Source of the DNA: VRUE01 sp963716735
GTDB lineage: Bacteria > Actinomycetota > Thermoleophilia > Solirubrobacterales > 70-9
Assembly: GCA_963716735.1 (NCBI GenBank)
Contig: OY970321.1
Location: 1,736,001 to 1,800,000, forward strand
Direction: 5' to 3'
Length of the DNA stretch: 64,000 nucleotides
The notes beneath the pieces were generated by a model. It saw only the letters and a program-made list of their open reading frames with translations. It had not been told where the DNA came from and made no database searches. Below are positions 16,619 to 26,200 of the stretch, piece after piece; the stretch's first letter is position 1, and each line of letters opens with the position of its first letter. The translations under genes were made by a program, and so were the position numbers.

Positions 16619-17968
16619 GTGCACAACTGCTGCAAGAACTACACGCGCTCCCAGCTGCTGCGCTCCGCCGCTGCCGAAGCCGGCAAGGGGCTGCCGGCGA
16701 TCGAGGCGGGCATGCCCGACCCCGCCGGGACGGGCCTCTCGAGGCGCACCTTCCTCTCCTGGAGCGCCGGCCTGGCGATGGCCGTCTACGGTGCCTCGAA
16801 GATCCCCCTGGCCGCCTTCGAGGAGGGGATCGCCCAGGCGGCCCAGACCGACAAGATCCTCGTCTCCGTCTTCTTCGACGGCGGCATCGACGCGCTCAGC
16901 GTGCTGGCGCCGACCGGCGACCCGCGCTACTCGCAGCTGCGGCCGAACCTCGCACTGGCCCCCGACGCGGGGACGGAATTCAGCGAGGACCCGCGGCTGC
17001 GCTGGCATCCCTCGGCCGCCGGGCTGGCCACCCTTCACGGTGAGGGCAAGGTCAGCGCCTTCCCGGCGATCGGCTACGACCACCCCGACCAGTCGCACTT
17101 CACCTCGCGCCACTACTACGAGATCGGCGAGCTCGACGTCGGCTCTCACACCGGTTGGCTGGGCCGTTACATCGACGACGTCGGCGACGAAGACAACCCG
17201 CTTCAGGGGCTCTCGATGGACGGCTCGCTCTCGCCGATGATCGCCACCGCGAACCGGCCGGTGGCGGCGATCGACAGCGTCGACGGCTACGACCTCTGGT
17301 CGCACGTCAGCGATCCGATCTCCGACGAGATGTACAAGAGCTTCGCCCGCTTCGGCTCGCTGCCCTCGGACTCCCCGGGCCTGGCGCAGGTGCGCCGCGC
17401 CACCGCGCAGACCGACAATCTGCGCACCGACCTCGGCGGGATCGGCGACTTCACCAGCATGGTCTCCTATCCCGATACGTACTTCTCCCACAAGCTCGCC
17501 GGCCTTGCCGCCTTCATCGCCGCCGGTCTGCCGATGCGGGTGGTGACGATCAGCGCCTCGGGGGGCTACGACACCCACGCCGACGAGGCCGAAGACCTCT
17601 CGCGGGGCCTGCGCGAGACCTGCGAGGGGGTGCTCGCCTTCCAGCGTGACCTCGAAGCACGCGGCCTCGACGACCGGGTCATGGTGGAGATGTGGAGCGA
17701 GTTCGGGCGGCGTCCGGAGGAGAACGGATCGCTCGGCACCGACCACGGCGCCGCCGGTTGCGCCTTCGTCGTCGGCTCCAAAGCTAAAGGGGAGATGGTC
17801 GGTGAGTTCCCCGGCCTGGCGCAGCTCGACTTAAACGACAACGTCCGCGTGACCAGCGATTTCCGTGCGATGTACTGCTCTCTCCTCGAGCAGTGGCTTG
17901 GACACGACGCCGCATCGATCATCCCGGGGGCCTCCTCCTTCCAGCGGCCGACCCTGGTGAAAGCGTGA
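16619..17968 (+). CDS. DUF1501 (Tat-exported sulfatase-like) protein
   Basis: A 449-residue DUF1501 protein with a GTG start preceded by AGGGGA. A Tat-type signal, LSRRTFLSWSAGLAMAVYG, begins near residue 41. The core has KILVSVFFDGGIDALSVLAP, AFPAIGYDHPDQSHFTSRHYYE, TISASGGYDTHADEAEDL and MVEMWSEFGRRPEENGSLGTDHGAAGCAFVVG. The D-x-H and E-F-G-R motifs resemble alkaline-phosphatase/sulfatase metal sites. It is probably exported in folded form and works with the preceding DUF1800 protein. Confidence 0.9.
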   Translation: MHNCCKNYTRSQLLRSAAAEAGKGLPAIEAGMPDPAGTGLSRRTFLSWSAGLAMAVYGASKIPLAAFEEGIAQAAQTDKILVSVFFDGGIDALSVLAPTGDPRYSQLRPNLALAPDAGTEFSEDPRLRWHPSAAGLATLHGEGKVSAFPAIGYDHPDQSHFTSRHYYEIGELDVGSHTGWLGRYIDDVGDEDNPLQGLSMDGSLSPMIATANRPVAAIDSVDGYDLWSHVSDPISDEMYKSFARFGSLPSDSPGLAQVRRATAQTDNLRTDLGGIGDFTSMVSYPDTYFSHKLAGLAAFIAAGLPMRVVTISASGGYDTHADEAEDLSRGLRETCEGVLAFQRDLEARGLDDRVMVEMWSEFGRRPEENGSLGTDHGAAGCAFVVGSKAKGEMVGEFPGLAQLDLNDNVRVTSDFRAMYCSLLEQWLGHDAASIIPGASSFQRPTLVKA

Positions 17969-18567
17969 GGAGAGCGGCCGCGAGGTCGATCTGCCTGGGG
18001 TTGGTCGGTGCTGTGGCCACGGTGACCGGCCCCCTCGCCCAGGCTGCCGCGCCGCCGACTCGGGAAGGCTGCAGCTGGCACCGCCACTCCAAGCGCGTGG
18101 TCAAGCACCTGAAGCGACACGGCCGCGTGCACCGGGTCAAGCGCATGAAGTACTGGTGGACCTGCGACGCCGAGCCTGCCGTGTCCGCGCCCCCGACCCC
18201 GCCGGTGCTGCCGATACCGCCCGCCCCACCGCCCATCGTCCCCCTCCCACAAGAAGAACCGGAACCGGAAGGCCCCGCCTCTCACCTCAGCGTCAAAGCC
18301 GCCGAGTGGAGCTACACCCTTTCCCGCCCCGAAGTGAGCACTGGCGAAGTGATCGTCGAGCTCAACAACCAGGGCGAAGACAACCACAACCTCGAGCTTC
18401 AGCGCGAAGGCAGCGGCGAATCGCCGCTGGCCGTCCCGGAAGCGGCACCCGACGAACGCACGACCGCGCGCGTCACCCTCCCTCCCGGCAGCTACCGGCT
18501 CTACTGCAGCCTCTTCCAGCACGACGAAAAAGGCATGCACGCGACGCTGCTGGTCGGGGAAGGCTGA
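17965..18567 (+). CDS. Secreted cupredoxin-like copper protein
   Basis: A 200-residue exported protein. GTG 17965 overlaps the DUF1501 stop (GTGA), which fixes the start. An N-terminal signal (ICLGLVGAVATVTGPLAQAAA) is followed by a basic Trp/His-rich stretch, a proline-rich linker, and a C-terminal beta-sandwich of about 95 residues. The domain has NHNLEL and the end motif YCSLFQHDEKGMHATL, giving the His, Cys, His, Met set expected of a type 1 copper site. It probably acts as a periplasmic or wall electron carrier beside the DUF1800/DUF1501 pair. Confidence 0.75.
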   Translation: MRRAAARSICLGLVGAVATVTGPLAQAAAPPTREGCSWHRHSKRVVKHLKRHGRVHRVKRMKYWWTCDAEPAVSAPPTPPVLPIPPAPPPIVPLPQEEPEPEGPASHLSVKAAEWSYTLSRPEVSTGEVIVELNNQGEDNHNLELQREGSGESPLAVPEAAPDERTTARVTLPPGSYRLYCSLFQHDEKGMHATLLVGEG

Positions 18568-18615
18568 CCCAGGACTCAGGCGAGCAAGCTCAAAGACCCG
18601 GATGTGTGGCTCCAA

Positions 18616-18626
18616 CACGAATCGTG
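18616..18626. promoter_or_regulatory. Candidate operator of the RHH/ParE pair
   Basis: CACG-AAT-CGTG is an interrupted palindrome 23 nt before ATG 18649. It lies just upstream of a -10-like TACAGT (18637-18642), where an RHH antitoxin would autoregulate. Confidence 0.45.
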
Positions 18627-18648
18627 CTGAACCGTGTACAGTCGCCAA

Positions 18649-18909
18649 ATGGCAGCTTCCGCGAAGCGCATCAACGTGACCCTTGACGACGAACACGCGG
18701 GGAAGCTCGCCCGGCTCGCCGAGCGCACGCATGTGCAGGAAGGGACTCTTGCGCGTTCGCTTCTCGCTACGGCGCTCGACGACGCGGACCCGGATGCCAC
18801 TCGCATCACGGAGATTCTCGATGCCGTCCCTGGTGCATGGGAACGGACGCAGGAGGGATTGGCCCAGGCGGCTCGCGGCGAAGGGACGTCGCTCGACGAG
18901 CTGGCTTGA
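18649..18909 (+). CDS. RHH antitoxin (CopG/ParD-like)
   Basis: An 86-residue protein with an N-terminal ribbon-helix-helix (KRINVTLDDEHAGKLARLAERTHVQEGTLARSLLATAL) and an acidic C-terminal region (TEILDAVPGAWERTQEGLAQAARG) that would wrap the toxin. The stop is immediately followed by the start of the ParE-like gene. TACAGT ends 6 nt before ATG 18649, consistent with a leaderless mRNA. A start at 18634 is possible. Confidence 0.8.
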   Translation: MAASAKRINVTLDDEHAGKLARLAERTHVQEGTLARSLLATALDDADPDATRITEILDAVPGAWERTQEGLAQAARGEGTSLDELA

Positions 18910-19203
18910 GTGGCGCAGGTAGTCGTCACCCCGCGAGCGCGGCGGGACGTCGACGAGGCGATCTCTGCACTCGATCTCCCCGACGATGCCTGGGCCCGAA
19001 TCGTGCGCTCGCTGAGAGTGCTGGAAACCTTCCCGTTCGCTGGCCCGGAGTTGGCCGGTCGGTGGGCGCCCACCCGATTCGTGATCGGCCCTTGGTCTTG
19101 GATGATCCTGCTCTACCACTACGAAGAATCGTCTGACCGGGTCTACCTGGTCGCGATGCACGACGGCCGGTCCGCGGCTTCGGCGACGGCCGGGCGGCGA
19201 TAG
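18910..19203 (+). CDS. RelE/ParE-superfamily toxin
   Basis: A 97-residue protein that opens VVVTPRARRDVDEAISAL, followed by RSLRVLETFPFAGPELAGRW, then TRFVIGPWSWMILLYHYEE and VYLVAMHDGR. This is the helix-hairpin-sheet order of the RelE/ParE fold, and the conserved Arg of the second strand region is present. GTG 18910 abuts the antitoxin stop, indicating coupled translation. ParE members poison gyrase and RelE members cleave mRNA. The sequence alone does not decide between them. Confidence 0.8.
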   Translation: MAQVVVTPRARRDVDEAISALDLPDDAWARIVRSLRVLETFPFAGPELAGRWAPTRFVIGPWSWMILLYHYEESSDRVYLVAMHDGRSAASATAGRR

Positions 19204-19286
19204 GCCGGGCTGCCGGCGTCGCTAAGGACTTCGCCCGTCAAGGAAGATCCGTTCCGCGGATTCGGTGGCGACGAAGAGCGAGAGGC

Positions 19287-20108
19287 CTACGGATACACGA
19301 GCGCCGACGACACGGATTCCCTGCCGAATTCCTGGATCGTCGTGTTGGATCCCGCTTCGGACGGAAGGCTGGATTCGGCATTGATTGTTTCGTCGATTTC
19401 TTCCGGGGGAATCCCGAAGAGCGTCAGGACGCAGCCAGTTGCACCGGGAGCAGCGAACGAGTTGTCGACATAGGTCGCGCCGGTGACGTCGGTGATGCCG
19501 CTGCCTGTCAACGAGCTCGAGCCCGGGTTGCCGCTGATTGGCCCGTTGGGAGACGGTGGGTTGGTGGTCCCGGTGATCAGTTCGAGTTCGATCGGTTCGG
19601 CTTTCGAGCCGACATAGCAATTGTTGCCGAGCACCTGGTTGACGAAGTGGACTTTGACCGGCAGCGATGCCGGTTCGGCGAGCTGGTCGCCCGGTGTGCC
19701 GGCGAGCTCGATCACCGCGCGGAGCGCCAGCGCTTCCACGCTGAAGTATTCGAGCAGCCAGGTGAGGCCGGTGAAGCCGACGACGCCGCCCGGGACGGTC
19801 TGTTTGATCGGCGAGAGACCGCCTTTCGAGTTGTAGTCGAACAAGCCGCCTGCGGTCATCCCCCCGCTCAGCGTTATCGGGGTGGAGATCGGGATTTCGA
19901 CGTTCCCCATCTGCAGCACGCCGCCGCTGGTGACCGTGCGGACGCAGGTCACGATTTTGGGATTCTGACCCGGGTGCGGGCAGCCGGCGAACTGTTCGTA
20001 GCCCGCCGCCGGCGTCGTTGTCGCCCCCGCGCCGGCCGGCGACAACGCCGTGAGCACGGCGAACGCGGCCACAGCCACGAGCAGGGCGCGAGGGTTCCTG
20101 AAATTCAT
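19287..20108 (-). CDS. Secreted protein of unknown function
   Basis: A 273-residue exported protein with a clear signal peptide (ALLVAVAAFAVLTALSPAGAGA). The mature part is beta-rich, Gly/Ser/Thr/Pro-rich and has five cysteines (YEQFAGCPHPGQNPKIVTC, GNNCYVGS, ATGCVLTL). It has no catalytic motif I know. The ending is acidic. A promoter with -35 TTGATC, 16 bp spacer and -10 TATAAG ends 7 nt before the ATG, suggesting a strongly expressed leaderless gene. Confidence 0.75.
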   Translation of the reverse strand: MNFRNPRALLVAVAAFAVLTALSPAGAGATTTPAAGYEQFAGCPHPGQNPKIVTCVRTVTSGGVLQMGNVEIPISTPITLSGGMTAGGLFDYNSKGGLSPIKQTVPGGVVGFTGLTWLLEYFSVEALALRAVIELAGTPGDQLAEPASLPVKVHFVNQVLGNNCYVGSKAEPIELELITGTTNPPSPNGPISGNPGSSSLTGSGITDVTGATYVDNSFAAPGATGCVLTLFGIPPEEIDETINAESSLPSEAGSNTTIQEFGRESVSSALVYP

Positions 20109-20115
20109 CCCGACT

Positions 20116-20143
20116 CTTATACAGGAATTAACTGAATGATCAA
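20116..20143 (-). promoter_or_regulatory. Promoter of the secreted-protein gene
   Basis: On the minus strand TTGATC (20143-20138), a 16 bp spacer and TATAAG (20121-20116) are followed by 7 nt and then ATG 20108. The region is strikingly AT-rich for this chromosome. Confidence 0.55.
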
Positions 20144-20190
20144 CTTATTTCACCTAAGGCAGTTATCAGCCCCCGCAAGAAGGACCGACA

Positions 20191-20613
20191 CTAGGCGGCC
20201 CGCGCTTGCGTACGCTCGATCGCCTCGGCGTAGGCGCCGTGGCGGGTGTTGGACGGGGGGCGGATGGAGACCCCGTAGGCCTCCTTCATCGCTGCGGCCA
20301 GGACCCGCTTGAAAGTTTGACCGTGCCAGGCGTGGGCCTCGGCGGCCCGACCCACATGCAGGTGCACCAGCTCGTGGAGGAGCGTCTCCTGGATGTCGCC
20401 GGGGCGGATCCCCGGGAAGGCGGTCACCGAGAGGCGGAACTCGGTCGGGACGGCGAAGCCGAGGCGGTGTGGGCGCTTGCGGGCTCGCCGCACTTTGAGC
20501 TCGGGCCTGCGTAGCGCCAGCGGCCCGGCGGCGAAGACCGGCAGCGCTCGCAGCCGGTCCAGCTCCCGATCCAGAGCTACTCCCGCGACCAGGTAGTAGG
20601 AGCGAGTCGCCAT
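20191..20613 (-). CDS. SprT-like zinc metalloprotease domain protein
   Basis: A 140-residue SprT-like protein: the zinc motif HELVHLHVG (HExxH) is followed by AHAWHGQTFKRVLAAAM, supplying the third His. The preceding GIRPGDIQETLL strand is typical. I start at ATG 20613 (MATRSYYLVAG). An in-frame ATG at 20697 would add 28 low-confidence residues. Relatives include SprT and the DNA-protein-crosslink protease SPRTN, but no DNA-binding region is seen here. Confidence 0.75.
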   Translation of the reverse strand: MATRSYYLVAGVALDRELDRLRALPVFAAGPLALRRPELKVRRARKRPHRLGFAVPTEFRLSVTAFPGIRPGDIQETLLHELVHLHVGRAAEAHAWHGQTFKRVLAAAMKEAYGVSIRPPSNTRHGAYAEAIERTQARAA

Positions 20614-20733
20614 CGAGGGAAGAGTCTTCAGCCGGCCACGGACGGGAGGGCAGAAGGACCTCGCGCGCCGTAGATCGAGCGAAGTGTGCGCAGGCACACA
20701 ATCGTTACATCAATTCATGTCATAGTTACGCAG

Positions 20734-21831
20734 ATGGCTGAGCGAGGCGCTACCCCCCAGGTCCCCGAGCTGCGACGGCGCGCCCTCCGCGCCGTCCGCT
20801 CGCTGTTCAGTCCGCTGCTACCCGACGACTACCTGGAACTGATCAACCCGCTCTGGTCGACGCGCGAACTGCGCGGTCGGATCGAACGGATCGAGGCGGA
20901 GACCACTGAGGCGGCGACGGTGACGATCCGTCCCGGCTTCGAGTGGGAAGGCCACCGACCGGGGCAGTACCTGCGGATCGGCGTCGTAGTTGACGGGATC
21001 CATCACTGGCGCGCCTACTCGCTCACCTCCGACCCCGGGCGCGCGGACGGCTGCATCAGCATCACCCCCAAACTGGTCGACGCCGGCAAGGTCTCGCCCT
21101 ACCTGGTCCGCGACGCCAGGCCCGGGGAAATCGTCCGCCTGGGAGGAGTCGAAGGGACCTTCGTCCTGCCCGACCCCGCCCCCGAGAAGCTGCTCTTCAT
21201 CAGCGCCGGCAGCGGGATCACGCCGATCATGAGCATGCTCAGCAGCCTCGACCGCAACGAGGCGGTCGGCGACGTCGTCCACGTCCACTCGGCACGGACC
21301 GCCGACGGAGTGATCTTCGGCGACCGCCTGCGCGCGATCGGCAAGACGCACGAGGGCTACGACCTGCGGCTCCGCCTCACCGCCGAGCAGGGCCGGGTCT
21401 CCCCCGCCGAACTCGACCGGATCTGCCCCGACTGGCGCGAGCGCCATGCGTTCATCTCGGGGCCGGCAACGATGCTCGACGCGCTGGCCCGCCACTGGGA
21501 GGCTGAGGGCGACCCGGAGATGCTCGAGCTGGAGCGCTTCCAGCCGCTGATCGGCGGCGAACCGGGCGGTGGCGAGGGCGGGCCGATTCGCTTCTCCAAG
21601 AGCCGGGTAGAGGCCGGATGTGACGGCGCCACCCCGATCCTTGCCGCCGGCGAGGAGGCGGGGGCAACGCTGCCTTTCGGCTGCCGGATGGGCATCTGCC
21701 ATACCTGCGTGGGCGAGTTGCGCTCCGGGAAGGTGCGGGACCTGCGCACCGGCGACGTCCACGGCAGCGAGGGAGAGATGGTCCGCACTTGCGTGAACGC
21801 CCCCGAGGGGCCGATCGAGATCGCACTTTGA
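20734..21831 (+). CDS. Ferredoxin reductase with C-terminal [2Fe-2S] domain (desaturase electron donor)
   Basis: A 365-residue flavin reductase: an FAD domain (PGQYLRIGVVVDG, HWRAYSLTS), an NAD(P) domain (LLFISAGSGITPIMSML) and a plant-type ferredoxin domain with cysteines in GCRMGICHTCVGEL plus a distal Cys in VRTCVNAP. It lies 19 nt before a fatty-acid desaturase, matching the Rv3230c-DesA3 arrangement of mycobacteria, so it very likely passes NADPH electrons to that desaturase. CATAGT ends 7 nt before ATG 20734, suggesting a leaderless start. Confidence 0.9.
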   Translation: MAERGATPQVPELRRRALRAVRSLFSPLLPDDYLELINPLWSTRELRGRIERIEAETTEAATVTIRPGFEWEGHRPGQYLRIGVVVDGIHHWRAYSLTSDPGRADGCISITPKLVDAGKVSPYLVRDARPGEIVRLGGVEGTFVLPDPAPEKLLFISAGSGITPIMSMLSSLDRNEAVGDVVHVHSARTADGVIFGDRLRAIGKTHEGYDLRLRLTAEQGRVSPAELDRICPDWRERHAFISGPATMLDALARHWEAEGDPEMLELERFQPLIGGEPGGGEGGPIRFSKSRVEAGCDGATPILAAGEEAGATLPFGCRMGICHTCVGELRSGKVRDLRTGDVHGSEGEMVRTCVNAPEGPIEIAL

Positions 21832-21850
21832 GAGCTACCGAAAGGGAACG

Positions 21851-23092
21851 ATGACGACGACCGCAATGGAGGTCGAGAGCCCGCTGGCCAGGCTCTCCTC
21901 CGAGCAGATAGACGCGCTGGGTCGCGAGTTCGACGCGATCCGGGACCGGATCCGCGCCGACCTCGGCGAGCGGGACCGCCGCTACATCGAGAGCATGATC
22001 GCGATGCACCGCCGGCTGGCCGTGATCTCGCGAGTGTTGCTGCTCGGCTCCCGCTACCGGCCGGCCAAGCTGGCGGGAACGGCGGCGCTCTCGGCGGCAA
22101 AGATCCTCGAGAACATGGAGATCGGCCACAACGTCCTGCACGGGCAGTGGGACTGGATGAACGATCCCCGCATCCACTCCTCCACCTGGGACTGGGACAC
22201 GGCCTCGACCGCCGAGGCTTGGAAGCACTCACACAACTACGTGCACCACACCTTCACCAACATCCGGGGCAAGGACAAGGACCTGGGCTACGAGATCATG
22301 CGGATCGATCCGCTGCAGAAGTGGCACCCGGTCTACCTCCTCCAGCCGTTCTACAACCTGCTGCTGATGGCGTTCTTCGAGTGGGGCGTCGCCGTGCACG
22401 ATCTCGACTTCGAAGCGATCCGCACCGGCCAGAAGTCGAAGGCCCAGATCAAGCGGGAGCTGGCCGGGATCCGCGAAAAGGCGAAGAGCCAGATCGTCAA
22501 GGATTACATCGCCTGGCCGCTGCTGAGCGGGCTGGCGATGACGGCGCTCGACCTCGCGCTCGAGGCGCGTGCCGGCAAGGGCCGCCGGGCCCGCGGGCGG
22601 CGCCGGCGCGGCGGTGCGGCGGGTGCCCTGCAGCGCGCGCTCACCGGAGGACGCCAGGCGTTCCGACAGACGGCGCGCGCCGATGCGACCGCGAACCTGG
22701 TCCGCAACGTCTGGTCCTACTCGATCATCTTCTGCGGCCACTTCCCCGACCAGACCTACACCTTCGGTCCCGAGGAAGTCGAGGACGAGAGTCGCGGCGG
22801 CTGGTACGTCCGCCAGCTGACCGGGGCCGCGAACATCGAGGGAGGGCCGCTCTTCCACGTCGCCAGCGGCAACCTCGGCTACCAGGTCGAGCACCACCTC
22901 TTCCCCGACCTGCCGAGCACCCGCTACGCGGAGATCGCCCCGCAGGTAAAGGACATCTGCGAGCGCTACGGGCTGCCCTACAACAGCGGGCCGTTCATGC
23001 AGCAGCTGGGGATGGTGCAACGGACGATCCTGCGCCTCGCCCTCCCCGGCGGCAAGCAGCGGCCGAAGCCGGGCCCCTACCGAGCGGCTTAG
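21851..23092 (+). CDS. Acyl-lipid/acyl-CoA desaturase (DesA3-like)
   Basis: A 413-residue di-iron membrane desaturase. The three histidine boxes are HNVLH, HSHNYVHH and QVEHHLFP, and hydrophobic segments lie around LLLMAFFEWGVAV and WPLLSGLAMTALDLAL. It would introduce a double bond in a long acyl chain using electrons from the preceding reductase. An insert rich in Arg, Gly and Ala (GRRARGRRRRGGAAG) between the second membrane pair and the last His box is unusual and may be a cytoplasmic loop extension. Confidence 0.9.
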   Translation: MTTTAMEVESPLARLSSEQIDALGREFDAIRDRIRADLGERDRRYIESMIAMHRRLAVISRVLLLGSRYRPAKLAGTAALSAAKILENMEIGHNVLHGQWDWMNDPRIHSSTWDWDTASTAEAWKHSHNYVHHTFTNIRGKDKDLGYEIMRIDPLQKWHPVYLLQPFYNLLLMAFFEWGVAVHDLDFEAIRTGQKSKAQIKRELAGIREKAKSQIVKDYIAWPLLSGLAMTALDLALEARAGKGRRARGRRRRGGAAGALQRALTGGRQAFRQTARADATANLVRNVWSYSIIFCGHFPDQTYTFGPEEVEDESRGGWYVRQLTGAANIEGGPLFHVASGNLGYQVEHHLFPDLPSTRYAEIAPQVKDICERYGLPYNSGPFMQQLGMVQRTILRLALPGGKQRPKPGPYRAA

Positions 23093-23119
23093 CCGAACGG
23101 CTCCCGGGAACCGTTCGGC
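23092..23119 (+). terminator. Hairpin after the reductase-desaturase operon
   Basis: GCCGAACGG and CCGTTCGGC form a perfect 9 bp stem with a 10 nt loop directly after the desaturase stop codon. No T-tract follows, so it may end transcription inefficiently or protect the mRNA 3' end. The remaining 138 bp to the next gene shows no clear element. Confidence 0.5.
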
Positions 23120-23256
23120 CGTCGCGCACGGCCGCCGGCCACCCAAAGACATCTAGAGCGGAACGAATGGTCTGCCGCACTTGTTCATTTGAGAGCGGCA
23201 CGTTAGGCTGGCGATTTATTGGTGTGGTTCTGTCTAATAGTCAAGGCATTACTTAG

Positions 23257-26200
23257 ATGAACAGACTTTCTTCGCCGATCGAGAACATGGATGACCACTA
23301 CGACGTGGTTGTCGTCGGTTCGGGGTACGGAGGCGGGATCACGGCCTCGCGAATGGCTCGGGCCGGTCGCAGGGTGTGCCTGCTCGAGCGCGGTGCCGAG
23401 CGCCAGCCGGGCGAGTATCCGGACACCGAGGGCGAGATGCTCGACTCGCTGCAGGTCGACTCGCCACCCGGCCACGCCGGATCGCGCACTGGGATGTACG
23501 ACATCCGGATCAATGACGATCTCAACGTCTTCCTCGGCTGCGGCCTCGGCGGGACCTCGCTGGTCAACGCCAACGTCTCCCTGCGCCCGGACGGGCGGGT
23601 TTTCGAGGACGCCCGGTGGCCCGAGGAGATTCGAGGCGACCTCAACCAGGGCGTGGCCTCGGGCTATGAGCGCGCGGCCGAGATGCTGCAGCCCCAGCCC
23701 TACCCGGAGGACTTCCCCAACCTGCCGAAGCTCGCGGCTCTCGAGCAGTCGGCAGACGGGCTGAACGGCAACGGCCACTTCTACCGGCCACCGATCAACG
23801 TCACCTTCGAGGACGGGGTGAACCAGGTCGGCGAAGAGCAGCGGGCATGCGTCCTCTGCGGCGACTGCGTCTCCGGCTGCAACCACCGAGCCAAGAACAC
23901 GGTGTTGATGAACTACCTCCCCGACGCGCGCAACCACGGCGCCGAGATCTACACCCGTGTCGCGGTGCAGAGCGTCGAGCGGTCGAGCGAGGGCTGGGTC
24001 GTCCACTACCAGAACGTCGAGACCGGCCGGGAGGCGTTTGACGCGCCGACCGACTTCGTCGGCGCCGACGTCGTCGTGCTCGCTGCGGGTGCGCTCGGCT
24101 CGACCGAGATCCTGCTGCGCTCCAAGGAAGCGGGCCTCCCGGTCTCCGGCCAGGTGGGCAAGCGCTTCAGCGGCAACGGCGACGTGCTCGGCTTCGCCTA
24201 CAACGCCGACCGGGAGATCAACGGGATCGGCTACGGCGAGCACTCCCCCGCCGGCCGCGAGCCGGTCGGGCCGTGCATCACCGGGATCATCGACCTGCGC
24301 GACGAGCCGTCGCTGAACCAGGGCATGGTGATCGAGGAGGGCTCCATCCCGGGCGGCCTCGACGGCTTCATGCCGGGGCTCCTCGCCGCCGCCGGCGGCC
24401 TCGTCGGCCGCGATACCGATCCCGGGTGGGCAGACGAGCTGAAGGAGAAGAAGCGAGAGGCGGAGAGCCTGCTGCTCGGCTCGCACCACGGTGCCGTCCA
24501 CAACACCCAGACGTTCCTGGTCATGACCCACGACAGCGGCAGCGGCGAGCTGCGCATAGAGGACGGCCGCCTGCGCATCCACTGGCCCGACGTGGGCAAG
24601 GAGCAGATCTTCGCCGAGGTCGACAGGAAGCTCGACGCTGCAAGCGCCGCGCTCGGCGCGACCTACGTACGCGATCCGGTCTGGACGAAGCTGCTCGGCC
24701 AATCGCTGATCACGGTGCACCCGCTCGGCGGCTGTCCGATGGGCGCCGACGCCGAGCGGGGAGCGGTCGACCACAAGGGCCGGGTCTTCTCCACCCTGCA
24801 GGGCAGCGAGGTGCACGATGGCCTCTACGTCTCCGACGGCGCCGTCGTCCCCCGGCCGCTGGGGGTCAATCCCCTGTTCACGATCTCGGCGCTGGCCGAG
24901 CGCTGCTGTGCGCTGATGGCCGTCGACCGCGGCTGGGCGATCGAGTACTCGCTGCCCTCCACGCCGCCCCCACCGGCACCTCCGCCGCCGGTCGGCGTCG
25001 AATTCACCGAGCGCATGAGCGGCTTCGTCTCCACCACGGTCAGCGATAGCTACGTGCGGGGCGCCGAGGCGGCCGAGGGCGCCGGCGAAGCGCTCGACTT
25101 CATCCTCACCATCCGCTCCTCCGACCTCGAGCGGCTGATCGCCGAGCCCGAACACGAAGCCCGCATGGACGGCACCGTGAGCGCGCCGGGGCTGTCCCCG
25201 GATCCCCTGGCGGTGAGCGAGGCGACCTTCAATCTCTTCAGCGACGATCCGGACCAGGTCGCGACGCGGACCATGCAGTACCGAATGAAGTTGAGCGCCG
25301 AGGACGGCCGCGAGTACTGGTTTCACGGTTTCAAGCTCATCCACGACGACCGCGGTCTCGACCTGTGGAGCGACACGACGACGCTCTTCGTGACGCTCTA
25401 CGACGGGCCGAACGACGGCAGTCCGGTCCTCGGCAAGGGCATCCTGCGGATCGCCCCCACCGATTTCATGCGCCAGCTGACGACGATGCGCGCGACCGAG
25501 GCCCAGAGCGATCGCCAAGCGCTCGAGGCGAAGGCGAAGTTCGGCCGCTTCTTCGCCGGCACGCTGGTCGACACCTACGGCGGCATCTTCTCGCGAGAGG
25601 ACGACCTGGATGCGGGCGCCGAGCCCCGCAAGCGCCGCCAGCTGCGCGTCGACGCCCCCGAAATACACACCGTGCGGACCGACGACGGCGTCGAGATGCG
25701 GCTGACCCGCTATCGCGGCGGCGAGAAGGGGCCGCTCCTGGTCACCCACGGCCTCGGCGTATCGAGCGAGATCTTCACCATCGACACGATCGATACCAAC
25801 CTGCTCGAGTACATGTTCGCCAAGGGGTTCGACGTCTGGCTGCTCGACTACCGGGCCAGCATCGAGCTGCCCAGCGCCCACACCCGGTTCAACGCCGACG
25901 ACATCGCGACCCGCGACTACCCGGCCGCGGTCGAGAAGGTCCGCGCCCTGACCGGCGCCGACAGCGTGCAGGTGCTCGCACACTGCTTCGGTGCGACGAC
26001 CTTCTGCTGCGCGATGCTCGCCGGGCTGCAGGGCGTCCGCTCGGCGGTGATCTCGCAGATCGCCACCGACGTCGTCACCCCGGCGGAGTCGCGGATCAAA
26101 GCCGGCCTGCACCTGCCCGACGTCCTCGATGCGATCGGCGTCGACGATCTCGACGCCAACGGCGATCGGCAAGCGGACTGGAAGGCGAAGGTCTTCGACG

